A stretch of DNA of 11,767 bases, taken from an uncultured Lachnospiraceae bacterium. GTDB lineage: Bacteria; Bacillota; Clostridia; Lachnospirales; Lachnospiraceae. Made by a program: the position numbers and the translations under genes. Positions 1-6,576 of this stretch are shown here, piece after piece. Each line of letters starts with the position of its first letter. The first letter of the stretch is position 1. Where the stretch lies: contig CAJUSO010000041.1 in the NCBI GenBank assembly GCA_910588965.1, positions 22,236 to 34,002 on the forward strand. The letters are read 5' to 3'. The notes below the pieces were generated by a model. That model saw only the letters and a program-made list of their open reading frames with translations, searched no databases and had not been told where the DNA came from.

Positions 1-6
1 AAAGGC

Positions 7-31
7 CGAAAGGTTCTGGCATTTCCTTTCG
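7..31. repeat. Inverted repeat upstream of hsp20
   Basis: CGAAAGG (7-13) is exactly mirrored by CCTTTCG (25-31) with an 11-nt loop. It sits just upstream of TAAAAT (34-39), which could be a -10 element, although no good -35 lies at the right distance. There is no T-run after it, so it is a poor terminator for any gene further left. It could be an operator or a leader hairpin for hsp20, or chance. It does not match the CIRCE heat-shock operator. Confidence 0.25.
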
Positions 32-92
32 CATAAAATAACAGGAATGGCAAACACTAAACGGAGTATTATGTTAGAAGGAGGAAGGGCTT

Positions 93-542
93 ATGTTAGT
101 ACCAAGTATTTTCAATACCAATCTTACAAATGATTTTTTTGGTGATTCTTTTGGCCATATGTTCCAGGATATGTTCCGTTCTCCCTTAGAGCGGATGGGG
201 CAAGTATCTTACATGTCTACGGATATCCAGGACTTGGGAGACCATTACCAGATGGATGTAGAGCTGCCAGGGTATGATAAAGAGGATGTGAAGGCAGACT
301 TGAAGGATGGATACCTGACAGTTTCGGCAGGGCATAGCAGCAGCCAGGAAGAAAAAGACAGCGACGGGAAGTATGTACGGCGGGAGCGTTATGTGGGAAG
401 CTGCCAGAGGAAGTTCTATGTTGGGAAAAATGTCACCCAGGAAGATATCCATGCAAGCTTCGAAAACGGCGTACTGAAAATGGCAATCCCCAAGAAGGAA
501 ACGCCGGCAGTAGAAGAAAAGAAATATATTGCAATACAATAA
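93..542 (+). CDS. Hsp20/alpha-crystallin family small heat-shock protein
   Basis: This is a 149-aa ATP-independent holdase chaperone of the cytoplasm, which would bind unfolding proteins and pass them to DnaK/ClpB-type refolding systems. A variable N-terminal arm (about 1-40, rich in Phe and Met) is followed by the alpha-crystallin domain (about 41-134). That domain includes VELPGY near 56-61 and the signature A-x-x-x-N-G-V-L (121-128) followed by KMAIPK. The C-terminal tail ends in IAI (146-148), the I-x-I motif that in this family docks into a neighbouring subunit during oligomer assembly. The start is fixed by AGGAGG at about 80-86, a few bases before the ATG. Length is normal for the family. 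It is a single-gene unit with no partner chaperone in the window and no CIRCE element upstream. The family call is firm; the specific clients and inducer cannot be told from sequence. Confidence 0.95.
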   Translation: MLVPSIFNTNLTNDFFGDSFGHMFQDMFRSPLERMGQVSYMSTDIQDLGDHYQMDVELPGYDKEDVKADLKDGYLTVSAGHSSSQEEKDSDGKYVRRERYVGSCQRKFYVGKNVTQEDIHASFENGVLKMAIPKKETPAVEEKKYIAIQ

Positions 543-557
543 CCATCCAGGTTTTGG

Positions 558-585
558 AAGGGCTGCCGCAATCCGGCAGCCCTTT
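558..585. terminator. Hairpin terminator shared by hsp20 and nagA
   Basis: GGGCTGCCG (560-568) pairs perfectly with CGGCAGCCC (574-582) around a 5-nt loop, and flanking A/T pairs extend the stem to about 11 bp. It lies between the convergent stop codons of hsp20 and nagA. Only TTT follows on the + side and a TTCC-AAAA sequence on the - side, so the U-tract is short. It is best read as a bidirectional terminator of moderate strength. Confidence 0.75.
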
Positions 586-594
586 GGCTTCCTG

Positions 595-1737
595 TCAGAT
601 GGTTTTCCCCTTATGGAGGATTGCCTTGGTTTCCAGAGCCTCATTGAGGATAACAATATTTGCATATTTCCCTGGCTCTAAGGTCCCATAATCTTTTATT
701 ATCCCTACTGCACGGGCTGGATTGACAGCTGCGCATTTTACGGCGCTTGCCAGGGGGATGCCCATGCTTCTGACAGCAGCCCGGAGGCAGTCCATGAGGT
801 TTGTCACAGATCCGGCCAGCGTACCGTCTTTTAAGACAGCCAGGTTCCCCTTAACCGTAACGGCCTGCCCGCCCAGGTCATAAGTGCCGTCTGCCATGCC
901 GGCTGCCCGCATGCTGTCGCTGATCAGGATAATCCTGCCGTCCCCGAAGATGCGGAAGGCTGTACGCACCACCGAAGGATGTACATGTACGCCGTCACAA
1001 ATTAATTCTACCATGCAGTCCCCGTCGTCTGCGGCAGCGCCGATAGGGCCTGGCGCCCGGTGGCTGAGAGGGGGCATGGCATTGAACATATGCGTGAGCT
1101 GGGAAGCGCCCAGTGAGAGGGCCTTTTTGGAAGTCTCGTAATCCGCTGTGGTATGGGCGATGGAAATATTGATGCTGCCGCTGTTCTGGCGGATAAATTC
1201 CATAGCCCCCTCCGTCTCGGGCGCTACCACTACCGTCCGGACCTTGTTGCCAGAGATGTCCTGAAGGCGTTGGAGCATTTCCGTATCTGCCGTGTGGATA
1301 TGGCTTCCGTTCTGCGCCCCTTTCTTGTCAGCGGAAATAAAAGGGCCTTCCATATATAACCCGCAGAGGTCAGCGCCGTCTTCATAAGAAAAGCCGTTTA
1401 CCGTCCTGCAGATTTGTGCAAGGGTATCTTCGGGCATGGTCATGGTTGCAGGTGTAATGGATGTGATACCCTGGCGCAGTTCGTATGCGGCAATCGTGCG
1501 GAAGGCTTCTATGCTCCCATCGCAGCAGTCACTGCCCATGCATCCATGGAAATGGATGTCGGTCAGGCCTGGGATGATATAGCCGCCCTCTGCGTCTGTT
1601 ACGGCTTCTTCCCCCTCAAGCCCAAAATACACATCCTCCGATACAATCCTGTCATTACAAATATAGATATCCCCTGGGAGGAACAGGCCTTCTTTGTGGA
1701 ATGCCAGCCCATGGGTGATGCGGTGTTTTCGTGTCAT
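595..1737 (-). CDS. nagA: N-acetylglucosamine-6-phosphate deacetylase NagA
   Basis: The 380-aa enzyme removes acetate from GlcNAc-6-phosphate to give glucosamine-6-phosphate in the cytoplasm, the first committed step of amino-sugar use and of recycling cell-wall sugars. It is an amidohydrolase-superfamily TIM barrel. Visible motifs in order: the metal-binding HxH (H62, H64) in TDIHFHG; the metal-ligand Glu in YMEGPF (E130); H195 in IAHTT; H216 in LTHMFNAM; the substrate-binding stretch ICDGVHVHP (247-254); and the catalytic Asp in LISDSM (D274). All expected catalytic residues are present, and length matches the family. A GGAGG (1742-1746) is correctly spaced before the ATG at 1737. It follows nagB by 37 bases on the same strand, so the pair is almost certainly one transcript with nagB first. 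Confidence 0.96.
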   Translation of the reverse strand: MTRKHRITHGLAFHKEGLFLPGDIYICNDRIVSEDVYFGLEGEEAVTDAEGGYIIPGLTDIHFHGCMGSDCCDGSIEAFRTIAAYELRQGITSITPATMTMPEDTLAQICRTVNGFSYEDGADLCGLYMEGPFISADKKGAQNGSHIHTADTEMLQRLQDISGNKVRTVVVAPETEGAMEFIRQNSGSINISIAHTTADYETSKKALSLGASQLTHMFNAMPPLSHRAPGPIGAAADDGDCMVELICDGVHVHPSVVRTAFRIFGDGRIILISDSMRAAGMADGTYDLGGQAVTVKGNLAVLKDGTLAGSVTNLMDCLRAAVRSMGIPLASAVKCAAVNPARAVGIIKDYGTLEPGKYANIVILNEALETKAILHKGKTI

Positions 1738-1754
1738 AGAACCTCCATTCTAGG

Positions 1755-1787
1755 GCATGGGATCCATGCGCCTTCTTATAGGATCCC
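1755..1787 (-). other. Overlapping hairpins in the nagB-nagA junction
   Basis: Two mutually exclusive stems share the same bases. GCATGG/CCATGC (1755-1760 with 1764-1769) forms a tight hairpin. GGGATCC (1759-1765) can instead pair with GGATCCC (1781-1787), which straddles the nagB stop codon. Neither covers the nagA ribosome binding site at 1742-1746 and neither has a U-run, so a terminator is unlikely. A role in transcript processing or stability is possible, but this is inference. Confidence 0.3.
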
Positions 1788-2513
1788 GCTGCATTTTGAG
1801 AGCGCTGCCTCGTCTGCCACAACGGTTACGTCTTGGTGGAACTGCAGGATAGAGGCTGGGACCTGCGGTGTTACTGGGCCGAAAAATGCTGTCCTTACAA
1901 TGTCTGCCTTGTCCTCGCCAGATACGACCAGCAGGATTTTGTGGGCGGCCATAATTGTCTGGATCCCCATGGTATAGGCCTGCCTTGGGACTTCGTCTTC
2001 TGAAGCAAAGAAGCGGGTGTTGGCCTGTATCGTCCGCTCTGAGAGGTCTACGCAATGGGTGCCCTTGGCAAAAGCGTCTGCAGGCTCATTGAAGCCAATA
2101 TGCCCGTTGTGCCCCAGCCCCAGGAGCTGAAGGTCCACACCTCCCACGGATTTGATAATCTCATCGTATTTCCTGCAGGCAGCCTCGCTGTCCTGCTCTG
2201 TCCCGTCTGGGAGGAAGGTCTTGCTTTTCTCAATATTTACCCTCTGGAACAGATGCTCGTTCATAAAATAGTAATAGCTCTGGCTATTCTCCCGGGGGAG
2301 CCCCCGGTATTCGTCTAAGTTGACTGTAGTGACTTCTGAGAAATCCAAATCCCCCTTACCATACCATTCCACGAGCTGGTCGTAAGTGCCGATGGGGGAG
2401 GAGCCTGTGGCAAGCCCCAACACGCAGGCTGGTTTTAGGATAATCTGGGCGGAAATAATGTTGGCAGCCTTACGGCTCATATCACGGTAATTTGTCGTTT
2501 TGATAATTTTCAT
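1776..2513 (-). CDS. nagB: Glucosamine-6-phosphate deaminase NagB
   Basis: The 245-aa enzyme converts glucosamine-6-phosphate to fructose-6-phosphate plus ammonia, feeding amino sugars into glycolysis after NagA. Motifs: the phosphate loop LATGSSP (34-40); VNLDEY with the likely proton-transfer Asp (D67); and GHNGHIGFNEP (134-144) with active-site H138 and E143. Where E. coli NagB has Asp141, this protein has N136; as I recall, Asn is common there in Bacillota forms. Length is normal, slightly shorter than the 266-aa E. coli enzyme. An in-frame ATG exists four codons upstream (2525), but the GGAGG used as ribosome binding site overlaps that ATG and is ideally placed for the ATG at 2513, so 2513 is chosen. 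It is first in the nagBA operon; no NagR-type regulator gene is in the window. Confidence 0.96.
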   Translation of the reverse strand: MKIIKTTNYRDMSRKAANIISAQIILKPACVLGLATGSSPIGTYDQLVEWYGKGDLDFSEVTTVNLDEYRGLPRENSQSYYYFMNEHLFQRVNIEKSKTFLPDGTEQDSEAACRKYDEIIKSVGGVDLQLLGLGHNGHIGFNEPADAFAKGTHCVDLSERTIQANTRFFASEDEVPRQAYTMGIQTIMAAHKILLVVSGEDKADIVRTAFFGPVTPQVPASILQFHQDVTVVADEAALSKCSGIL

Positions 2514-2567
2514 AAAAACCTCCATTAGTAAAAAAGATAAGAAGGCAGTTGTCCCATACCTTCACAG

Positions 2568-2577
2568 TTACATGTAA
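2568..2577. promoter_or_regulatory. 10-bp palindrome at the nagB transcription start
   Basis: TTACATGTAA is a perfect palindrome centred close to where nagB transcription would begin, given the -10 at 2582-2587 on the minus strand. The position suits a repressor site. It does not resemble the GntR/NagR sites I know, and it is short enough to be chance. Confidence 0.3.
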
Positions 2578-2581
2578 AGAT

Positions 2582-2610
2582 ACTATAACATAGCTTTCCC
2601 TTTCTTTCAA
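2582..2610 (-). promoter_or_regulatory. SigmaA-type promoter of nagBA
   Basis: Read on the minus strand: -35 TTGAAA (2610-2605), a 17-nt spacer, then -10 TATAGT (2587-2582). Transcription would start near 2575, leaving a leader of about 60 bases before the nagB start. The spacing and hexamers are close to consensus. Confidence 0.75.
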
Positions 2611-2651
2611 TCAAAAACCCTGCCGCCTGAAAAAATATTTGGAAAAGTCCA

Positions 2652-2680
2652 TTGATGGCGGGCTGATTTTCTTGTATAAT
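2652..2680 (+). promoter_or_regulatory. SigmaA-type promoter of carB
   Basis: -35 TTGATG (2652-2657), a 17-nt spacer, and a perfect -10 TATAAT (2675-2680). The expected start near 2687 gives a leader of only about 35 bases, too short for a PyrR attenuator or other riboswitch. Pyrimidine or arginine control, if any, would therefore have to act at the promoter. Only 41 bases separate its -35 from that of the divergent nagBA promoter. Confidence 0.8.
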
Positions 2681-2721
2681 ACGAAAGGAACAGCAGAAAT
2701 TTATCACATACAGGAGGAACG

Positions 2722-5700
2722 ATGATGTCTCAAAGAAAAGATATCCATAAGGTGCTGATTATCGGTTCCGGCCCCATTGTTATTGGACAGGCCTGTGAAT
2801 TTGATTACTCTGGTACCCAGGCCTGCAAGGCGCTTCGGAGCCTGGGTTATGAAATCGTGTTGGCCAATTCGAACCCTGCCACCATAATGACAGACCCGGA
2901 AACGGCAGATGCTACCTATATTGAGCCTCTGAACGCGGAGCGGATGGAGCAGATTATCGCAAAGGAACGGCCGGATGCCCTTCTGCCGAACTTGGGAGGC
3001 CAGTCAGGGCTGAACCTGTGCTCAGAACTTGCCAAGAACGGTGTGCTGGACAAATATGGCGTCCAGGTGATTGGCGTCCAGGTGGATGCCATTGAGCGTG
3101 GGGAAGACCGGATTGAGTTCAAGAAAGCCATGGATAACCTGGGGATTGAAATGGCCCGCAGCGAAGTGGCCTATTCCGTAGAAGAGGCTATGGGGATTGC
3201 GGACAAGCTGGGATATCCAGTAGTGCTCCGCCCTGCCTATACGATGGGGGGCGCCGGGGGCGGCCTGGTCTATAATGTGGAAGAATTAAAAACTGTCTGC
3301 GCAAGAGGCCTGCAGGCCAGCCTGGTGGGCCAGGTGCTGGTGGAAGAGTCTATCCTGGGCTGGGAAGAACTGGAGCTTGAGGTGGTGCGGGATGCGGACA
3401 ATAACATTATTACCGTATGCTTTATTGAGAACATTGATCCTCTGGGCGTGCATACAGGCGACTCCTTCTGCTCTGCCCCGATGCTTACCATTTCAGAAGA
3501 AGTGCAGAAGCGCCTTCAGGAGAAATCATACCGGATTGTGGAGTCCATCCAAGTGATTGGGGGCACGAATGTGCAGTGGGCCCATGACCCCAAGACAGAC
3601 CGTGACATTGTAATTGAGATTAACCCCAGGACTTCCCGTTCCTCGGCCCTGGCGTCAAAAGCTACGGGCTTCCCCATTGCCTCGGTGTCGGCCATGCTGG
3701 CTACGGGGCTGTCCCTGACGGACATCCCTTGCGGCAAATATGGGACTTTAGATAAATATGTGCCGGACGGGGACTATGTGGTGATTAAATTTGCCCGCTG
3801 GGCTTTTGAAAAATTCCGCGGCGTGGAAGATAAGCTGGGCACGCAGATGCGGGCAGTAGGAGAGGTCATGAGCATTGGCAAGACGTTTAAAGAAGCCTTC
3901 CAAAAAGCTATCCGCAGCCTGGAGACGGGGCGGTACGGGCTGGGGCATGCCAAGGATTTTGGCCAGAAATCCAAGGAAAAACTGCTGAAGCTGCTGATTA
4001 CCCCTTCCAGCGAGCGTTATTTTATTATGTATGAGGCCCTGCGTAAGGGGGCTACCGTAGAGGAAATCCATGAGATTACCAAAGTAAAGCATTATTTCAT
4101 TGAGCAGATGAAGGAACTTGTGGAAGAGGAGGAAGCCCTGCTGGCAGATAAAGGCAGGCTCCCGTCAGATGAGGGCCTGGCTGCGGCCAAGCAGGATGGG
4201 TTTTCAGACAAATATTTAAGCCAGATCCTGGAAATCCCTGAAGAGGACATCCGCAACCGGAGGATTGCCCTGGGCGTGGAAGAAGCCTGGGAGGGCGTCC
4301 ATGTCAGCGGCACCAAGGACAGCGCTTACTATTATTCCACATACCATGCTGCTTCCCGGCGGCCTACAGGCCAGGCCGCAGCGGGTACAGGAAAGCCCAA
4401 GGTCATGATACTGGGCGGCGGGCCCAACCGCATTGGCCAGGGGATTGAATTTGACTATTGCTGCGTGCATGCTTCCATCGCCCTGAAAAAGTTAGGCTTT
4501 GAGACGATTATTGTAAATTGTAACCCAGAGACGGTTTCTACGGATTATGACACGTCGGATAAGCTGTACTTTGAGCCGCTGACGTTAGAAGATGTGCTAA
4601 GCATTTACAAAGAAGAAAAGCCAGTAGGCGTGATTGCACAGTTCGGCGGCCAGACGCCTTTGAATTTGGCGGCAGATTTGGAGAAAAATGGGGTGCGGAT
4701 CCTGGGGACGTCCCCCTCTGTCATTGACTTGGCAGAAGACAGGGATTTGTTCCGTGCCATGATGGAGAAGCTGGAAATCCCCATGCCGGAATCCGGGATG
4801 GCCGTAAATGTGGAGGAGGCCCTACAGATTGCAGAGGAAATCGGCTACCCAGTGATGGTGCGCCCCTCTTATGTATTGGGCGGCCGCGGCATGGAAGTGG
4901 TCTATGATGCGGAAAATATGGAAGGCTATATGAAGGCGGCGGTAGGCGTCACCCCGGATAGGCCTATCTTGATTGACCGTTTCCTGGGCCATGCCATGGA
5001 ATGTGAAGCCGATGCCATCAGTGACGGCGCCCATGCCTTTGTCCCGGCAGTTATGGAGCATATTGAGCTGGCAGGCGTCCATTCCGGCGATTCTGCCTGC
5101 ATCATCCCATCCAGGCATATTTCAGAAGAGAATGTGGGGATTATCAAGGAATATACCCGCAGGATAGCGGAAGAGATGCATGTGAAAGGCCTGATGAATA
5201 TGCAGTATGCCATAGAGAACGGCAAAGTCTTTGTATTGGAAGCCAACCCAAGGGCTTCTAGGACAGTCCCCCTGGTATCTAAGGTATGCAATATCCGTAT
5301 GGTGCCGCTGGCGATTGACATTATAACGGCAGAGCTGACCGGCAGGCCATCCCCGGTCCCAGGGCTGCAGGAACAGCATATCCCCTATTACGGCGTAAAG
5401 GAATCCGTATTCCCCTTTAATATGTTCCAGGAGGTCGATCCCGTCCTGGGGCCTGAAATGCGTTCCACAGGGGAGGTCTTAGGGTTATCCACTTCCTGGG
5501 GCGAGGCATTTTATAAAGCCCAGGAGGCTACAAAATCCAAGCTCCCGCTGGAAGGGACGGTCCTGATTTCCGTAAGCGACAGGGATAAGCCGGAAGTGGA
5601 GGAGGTGGCGCGGCAGTTTACCAAGGCCGGGTTCCGCATTATCGCATCAAAAAACACCTGCAAGCTAATCCGGGAATATGGCATGGAGGCGGAAATGGTG

Positions 5701-5964
5701 CACAAGCTGCATGAGGGCAGGCCGGACATGCTGGATCTGATTACCAATGGGAAGATTGATTTAATCATCAACACCCCAATCGGCCAGCAGGAAAAGACAG
5801 ATGACAGCTACCTCCGCAAGGCTGCCATTAAGAAAAAAGTGCCTTACATGACGACGATGGCTGCTGCGAAGGCTACAGTCAGCGGCATCCTCTACCTTAA
5901 GGGCCATGAAAGCAGTGAAGTGAAATCCTTACAGAGCCTCCATGGGGAAATACAGCCGGAGTAA
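2722..5964 (+). CDS. carB: Carbamoyl-phosphate synthase large subunit CarB
   Basis: The 1080-aa subunit makes carbamoyl phosphate from bicarbonate, ATP and ammonia delivered by the glutaminase subunit CarA, for arginine and pyrimidine synthesis. The two homologous halves are complete. Half one opens with VLIIGSGPIVIGQ (about 12-24) and carries ATP-grasp loop RPAYTMGGAGGG (about 168-180). Half two opens with VMILGGGPNRIGQG (about 560) and has RPSYVLGGRGMEVV (about 710). Between them lie the oligomerization region and an Ala/Gly-rich linker. The C-terminal MGS-like allosteric domain (from about 941, VLISVSDRDK) ends with IINTPIG. Length matches the E. coli 1073 residues. AGGAGG (2712-2717) is 4 bases from this ATG and 7 from the next in-frame ATG at 2725, so the protein may start one codon later. 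No carA is adjacent: nagB lies upstream on the other strand and yerC downstream. Confidence 0.97.
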   Translation: MMSQRKDIHKVLIIGSGPIVIGQACEFDYSGTQACKALRSLGYEIVLANSNPATIMTDPETADATYIEPLNAERMEQIIAKERPDALLPNLGGQSGLNLCSELAKNGVLDKYGVQVIGVQVDAIERGEDRIEFKKAMDNLGIEMARSEVAYSVEEAMGIADKLGYPVVLRPAYTMGGAGGGLVYNVEELKTVCARGLQASLVGQVLVEESILGWEELELEVVRDADNNIITVCFIENIDPLGVHTGDSFCSAPMLTISEEVQKRLQEKSYRIVESIQVIGGTNVQWAHDPKTDRDIVIEINPRTSRSSALASKATGFPIASVSAMLATGLSLTDIPCGKYGTLDKYVPDGDYVVIKFARWAFEKFRGVEDKLGTQMRAVGEVMSIGKTFKEAFQKAIRSLETGRYGLGHAKDFGQKSKEKLLKLLITPSSERYFIMYEALRKGATVEEIHEITKVKHYFIEQMKELVEEEEALLADKGRLPSDEGLAAAKQDGFSDKYLSQILEIPEEDIRNRRIALGVEEAWEGVHVSGTKDSAYYYSTYHAASRRPTGQAAAGTGKPKVMILGGGPNRIGQGIEFDYCCVHASIALKKLGFETIIVNCNPETVSTDYDTSDKLYFEPLTLEDVLSIYKEEKPVGVIAQFGGQTPLNLAADLEKNGVRILGTSPSVIDLAEDRDLFRAMMEKLEIPMPESGMAVNVEEALQIAEEIGYPVMVRPSYVLGGRGMEVVYDAENMEGYMKAAVGVTPDRPILIDRFLGHAMECEADAISDGAHAFVPAVMEHIELAGVHSGDSACIIPSRHISEENVGIIKEYTRRIAEEMHVKGLMNMQYAIENGKVFVLEANPRASRTVPLVSKVCNIRMVPLAIDIITAELTGRPSPVPGLQEQHIPYYGVKESVFPFNMFQEVDPVLGPEMRSTGEVLGLSTSWGEAFYKAQEATKSKLPLEGTVLISVSDRDKPEVEEVARQFTKAGFRIIASKNTCKLIREYGMEAEMVHKLHEGRPDMLDLITNGKIDLIINTPIGQQEKTDDSYLRKAAIKKKVPYMTTMAAAKATVSGILYLKGHESSEVKSLQSLHGEIQPE

Positions 5965-5973
5965 TTGGCCGGC

Positions 5974-6032
5974 TGCCCTCCTGGGCAATCTGGGAAAACG
6001 CTTTCTGCCGGATGCACCTTAAATTTGCATCC
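5974..6032 (+). terminator. Weak hairpins after carB
   Basis: TGCCC/GGGCA (5974-5978 with 5983-5987) is a short stem 10 bases past the carB stop. GGATGCA/TGCATCC (6010-6016 with 6026-6032) is a perfect 7-bp stem with a 9-nt loop. Neither is followed by a run of T, so neither is a convincing intrinsic terminator and some carB transcripts may continue into yerC. Confidence 0.3.
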
Positions 6033-6039
6033 ATGCCTA

Positions 6040-6068
6040 TTTACTTTGAGGCTTTAGTATGTTAAAAT
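6040..6068 (+). promoter_or_regulatory. Extended -10 promoter of yerC
   Basis: -35-like TTTACT (6040-6045), a 17-nt spacer, then TGTTAAAAT (6060-6068), which contains the TGn extension and a -10 of TAAAAT. Transcription would start near 6075, leaving a leader of about 70 bases. Confidence 0.65.
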
Positions 6069-6075
6069 CAACGTA

Positions 6076-6105
6076 GGTTTGTCATGACATACCGCCAAAG
6101 GCGGT
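6076..6105. promoter_or_regulatory. Candidate operator palindrome and leader hairpin of yerC
   Basis: GGTTTGTCATGACATACC (6076-6093) is an 18-bp palindrome with one mismatched pair around a perfect 10-bp core (6080-6089), placed at the expected start of transcription. It overlaps a small perfect hairpin ACCGCC-AAA-GGCGGT (6091-6105). The gene that follows encodes a TrpR-like DNA-binding protein, so autoregulation is a reasonable but untested reading. Confidence 0.45.
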
Positions 6106-6143
6106 GCCTTATTGGCTGAGAGGATAAAAGGAGAGTTGGCATT

Positions 6144-6446
6144 ATGAGCAAAAAATTAAGGACAGAAGCGGTAGACCACCTGTTTGAGGCGATATTAAGC
6201 CTGCAGGATAAAGAAGAATGCTACATATTTTTTGAGGATATATGCACAGTCAATGAGCTGCTGTCACTGTCACAGCGTTTTGAGGTTGCCGGGATGCTGC
6301 GCACCCAGAAGACTTATCTGGACATTGCAGAGAAGACGGGCGCGTCTACTGCTACCATCAGCAGGGTGAACCGTTCCCTGAATTATGGGAATGACGGCTA
6401 TGATATGGTGTTTTCCAGGATAGGCTATGAAAAAGGAGAAGGGTGA
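6144..6446 (+). CDS. yerC: YerC/YecD family TrpR-like transcriptional regulator
   Basis: A 100-aa, all-helical DNA-binding protein related to the tryptophan repressor TrpR. The diagnostic block is LSQRFEVAGML (42-52), followed by a helix-turn-helix at about 57-80 that contains the recognition-helix stretch STATISRVNRSLNY (68-81). This matches the TrpR-like YerC/YecD group of Bacillota, whose usual length is near 100 aa. The tryptophan operator and ligand of E. coli TrpR should not be assumed; I know of no settled effector for this group. AAGGAG (6128-6133) lies 10 bases before the ATG. It has its own promoter with a palindrome at the start site. In Bacillus subtilis yerC lies near pcrA, and here pcrA follows after one intervening opposite-strand gene. 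Confidence 0.9.
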   Translation: MSKKLRTEAVDHLFEAILSLQDKEECYIFFEDICTVNELLSLSQRFEVAGMLRTQKTYLDIAEKTGASTATISRVNRSLNYGNDGYDMVFSRIGYEKGEG

Positions 6447-6471
6447 AGCGGGATAAGATAATGTTGGGCAG

Positions 6472-6497
6472 CCCGCTGCTGTGGGAGCAGGGTTTTT
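6472..6497 (+). terminator. First intrinsic terminator of yerC
   Basis: CTGCT (6476-6480) pairs with AGCAG (6486-6490) over a 5-nt loop. The stem extends by two C-G pairs around a bulged G (6475) and is followed at once by TTTTT (6493-6497). It begins 25 bases past the yerC stop. Confidence 0.6.
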
Positions 6498-6512
6498 GAT
6501 TGCGGGCGGATA

Positions 6513-6576
6513 AACGCAAAGCGCCATGCCAAGGCATCCGGTTTATGCATCGGCATGGCGCTTTGCGTTATTTTTC
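6513..6576. terminator. Strong 18-bp-stem terminator between yerC and the DUF1836 gene
   Basis: The arms 6513-6530 (AACGCAAAGCGCCATGCC) and 6552-6569 pair perfectly over 18 bp. The 21-nt loop can itself form GCAT/ATGC (6534-6537 with 6545-6548). On the + strand ATTTTTC follows, then further T-runs up to 6592, making a very strong terminator for yerC. The right arm and T-tract lie inside the 3' end of the convergent DUF1836 gene, including its stop codon (6568-6570). On the minus strand only a short T-run follows the stem, so termination that way would be weaker. Confidence 0.85.

Noticed and set aside
1..92. CIRCE (HrcA) operator upstream of hsp20
   Set aside because: No TTAGCACTC-N9-GAGTGCTAA-like sequence is present; the only inverted repeat (7-31) has unrelated arms.
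186..665. Long minus-strand open frame under hsp20
   Set aside because: It mirrors the hsp20 coding sequence, has no ribosome binding site and runs through the shared terminator; the + strand protein is a clear family member.
1414..1977. 187-aa + strand open frame across nagA and nagB
   Set aside because: It is an antisense shadow of two well-recognised genes and crosses their junction, with no ribosome binding site.
2514..2524. Extra N-terminal residues MEVF on NagB from the upstream ATG
   Set aside because: That ATG overlaps the GGAGG that serves the next ATG at 2513, so it has no ribosome binding site of its own.
2525..2707. 60-aa minus-strand open frame in the nagB-carB gap
   Set aside because: It covers both divergent promoters and gives no recognisable protein; the region is better explained as regulatory DNA.
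2681..2721. PyrR or arginine attenuator ahead of carB
   Set aside because: Only about 35 bases lie between the expected transcription start and the ATG, with no anti-terminator or terminator stems.
6100..6124. TPP-riboswitch-like wording before yerC (GGTGCC ... GGCTGAGAGGAT)
   Set aside because: It resembles the 5' part of a THI-box, but the conserved 3' part (CTGATCTGGATAATGCCAGCG-type) is absent and the ribosome binding site starts at once, so there is no room for the full aptamer.
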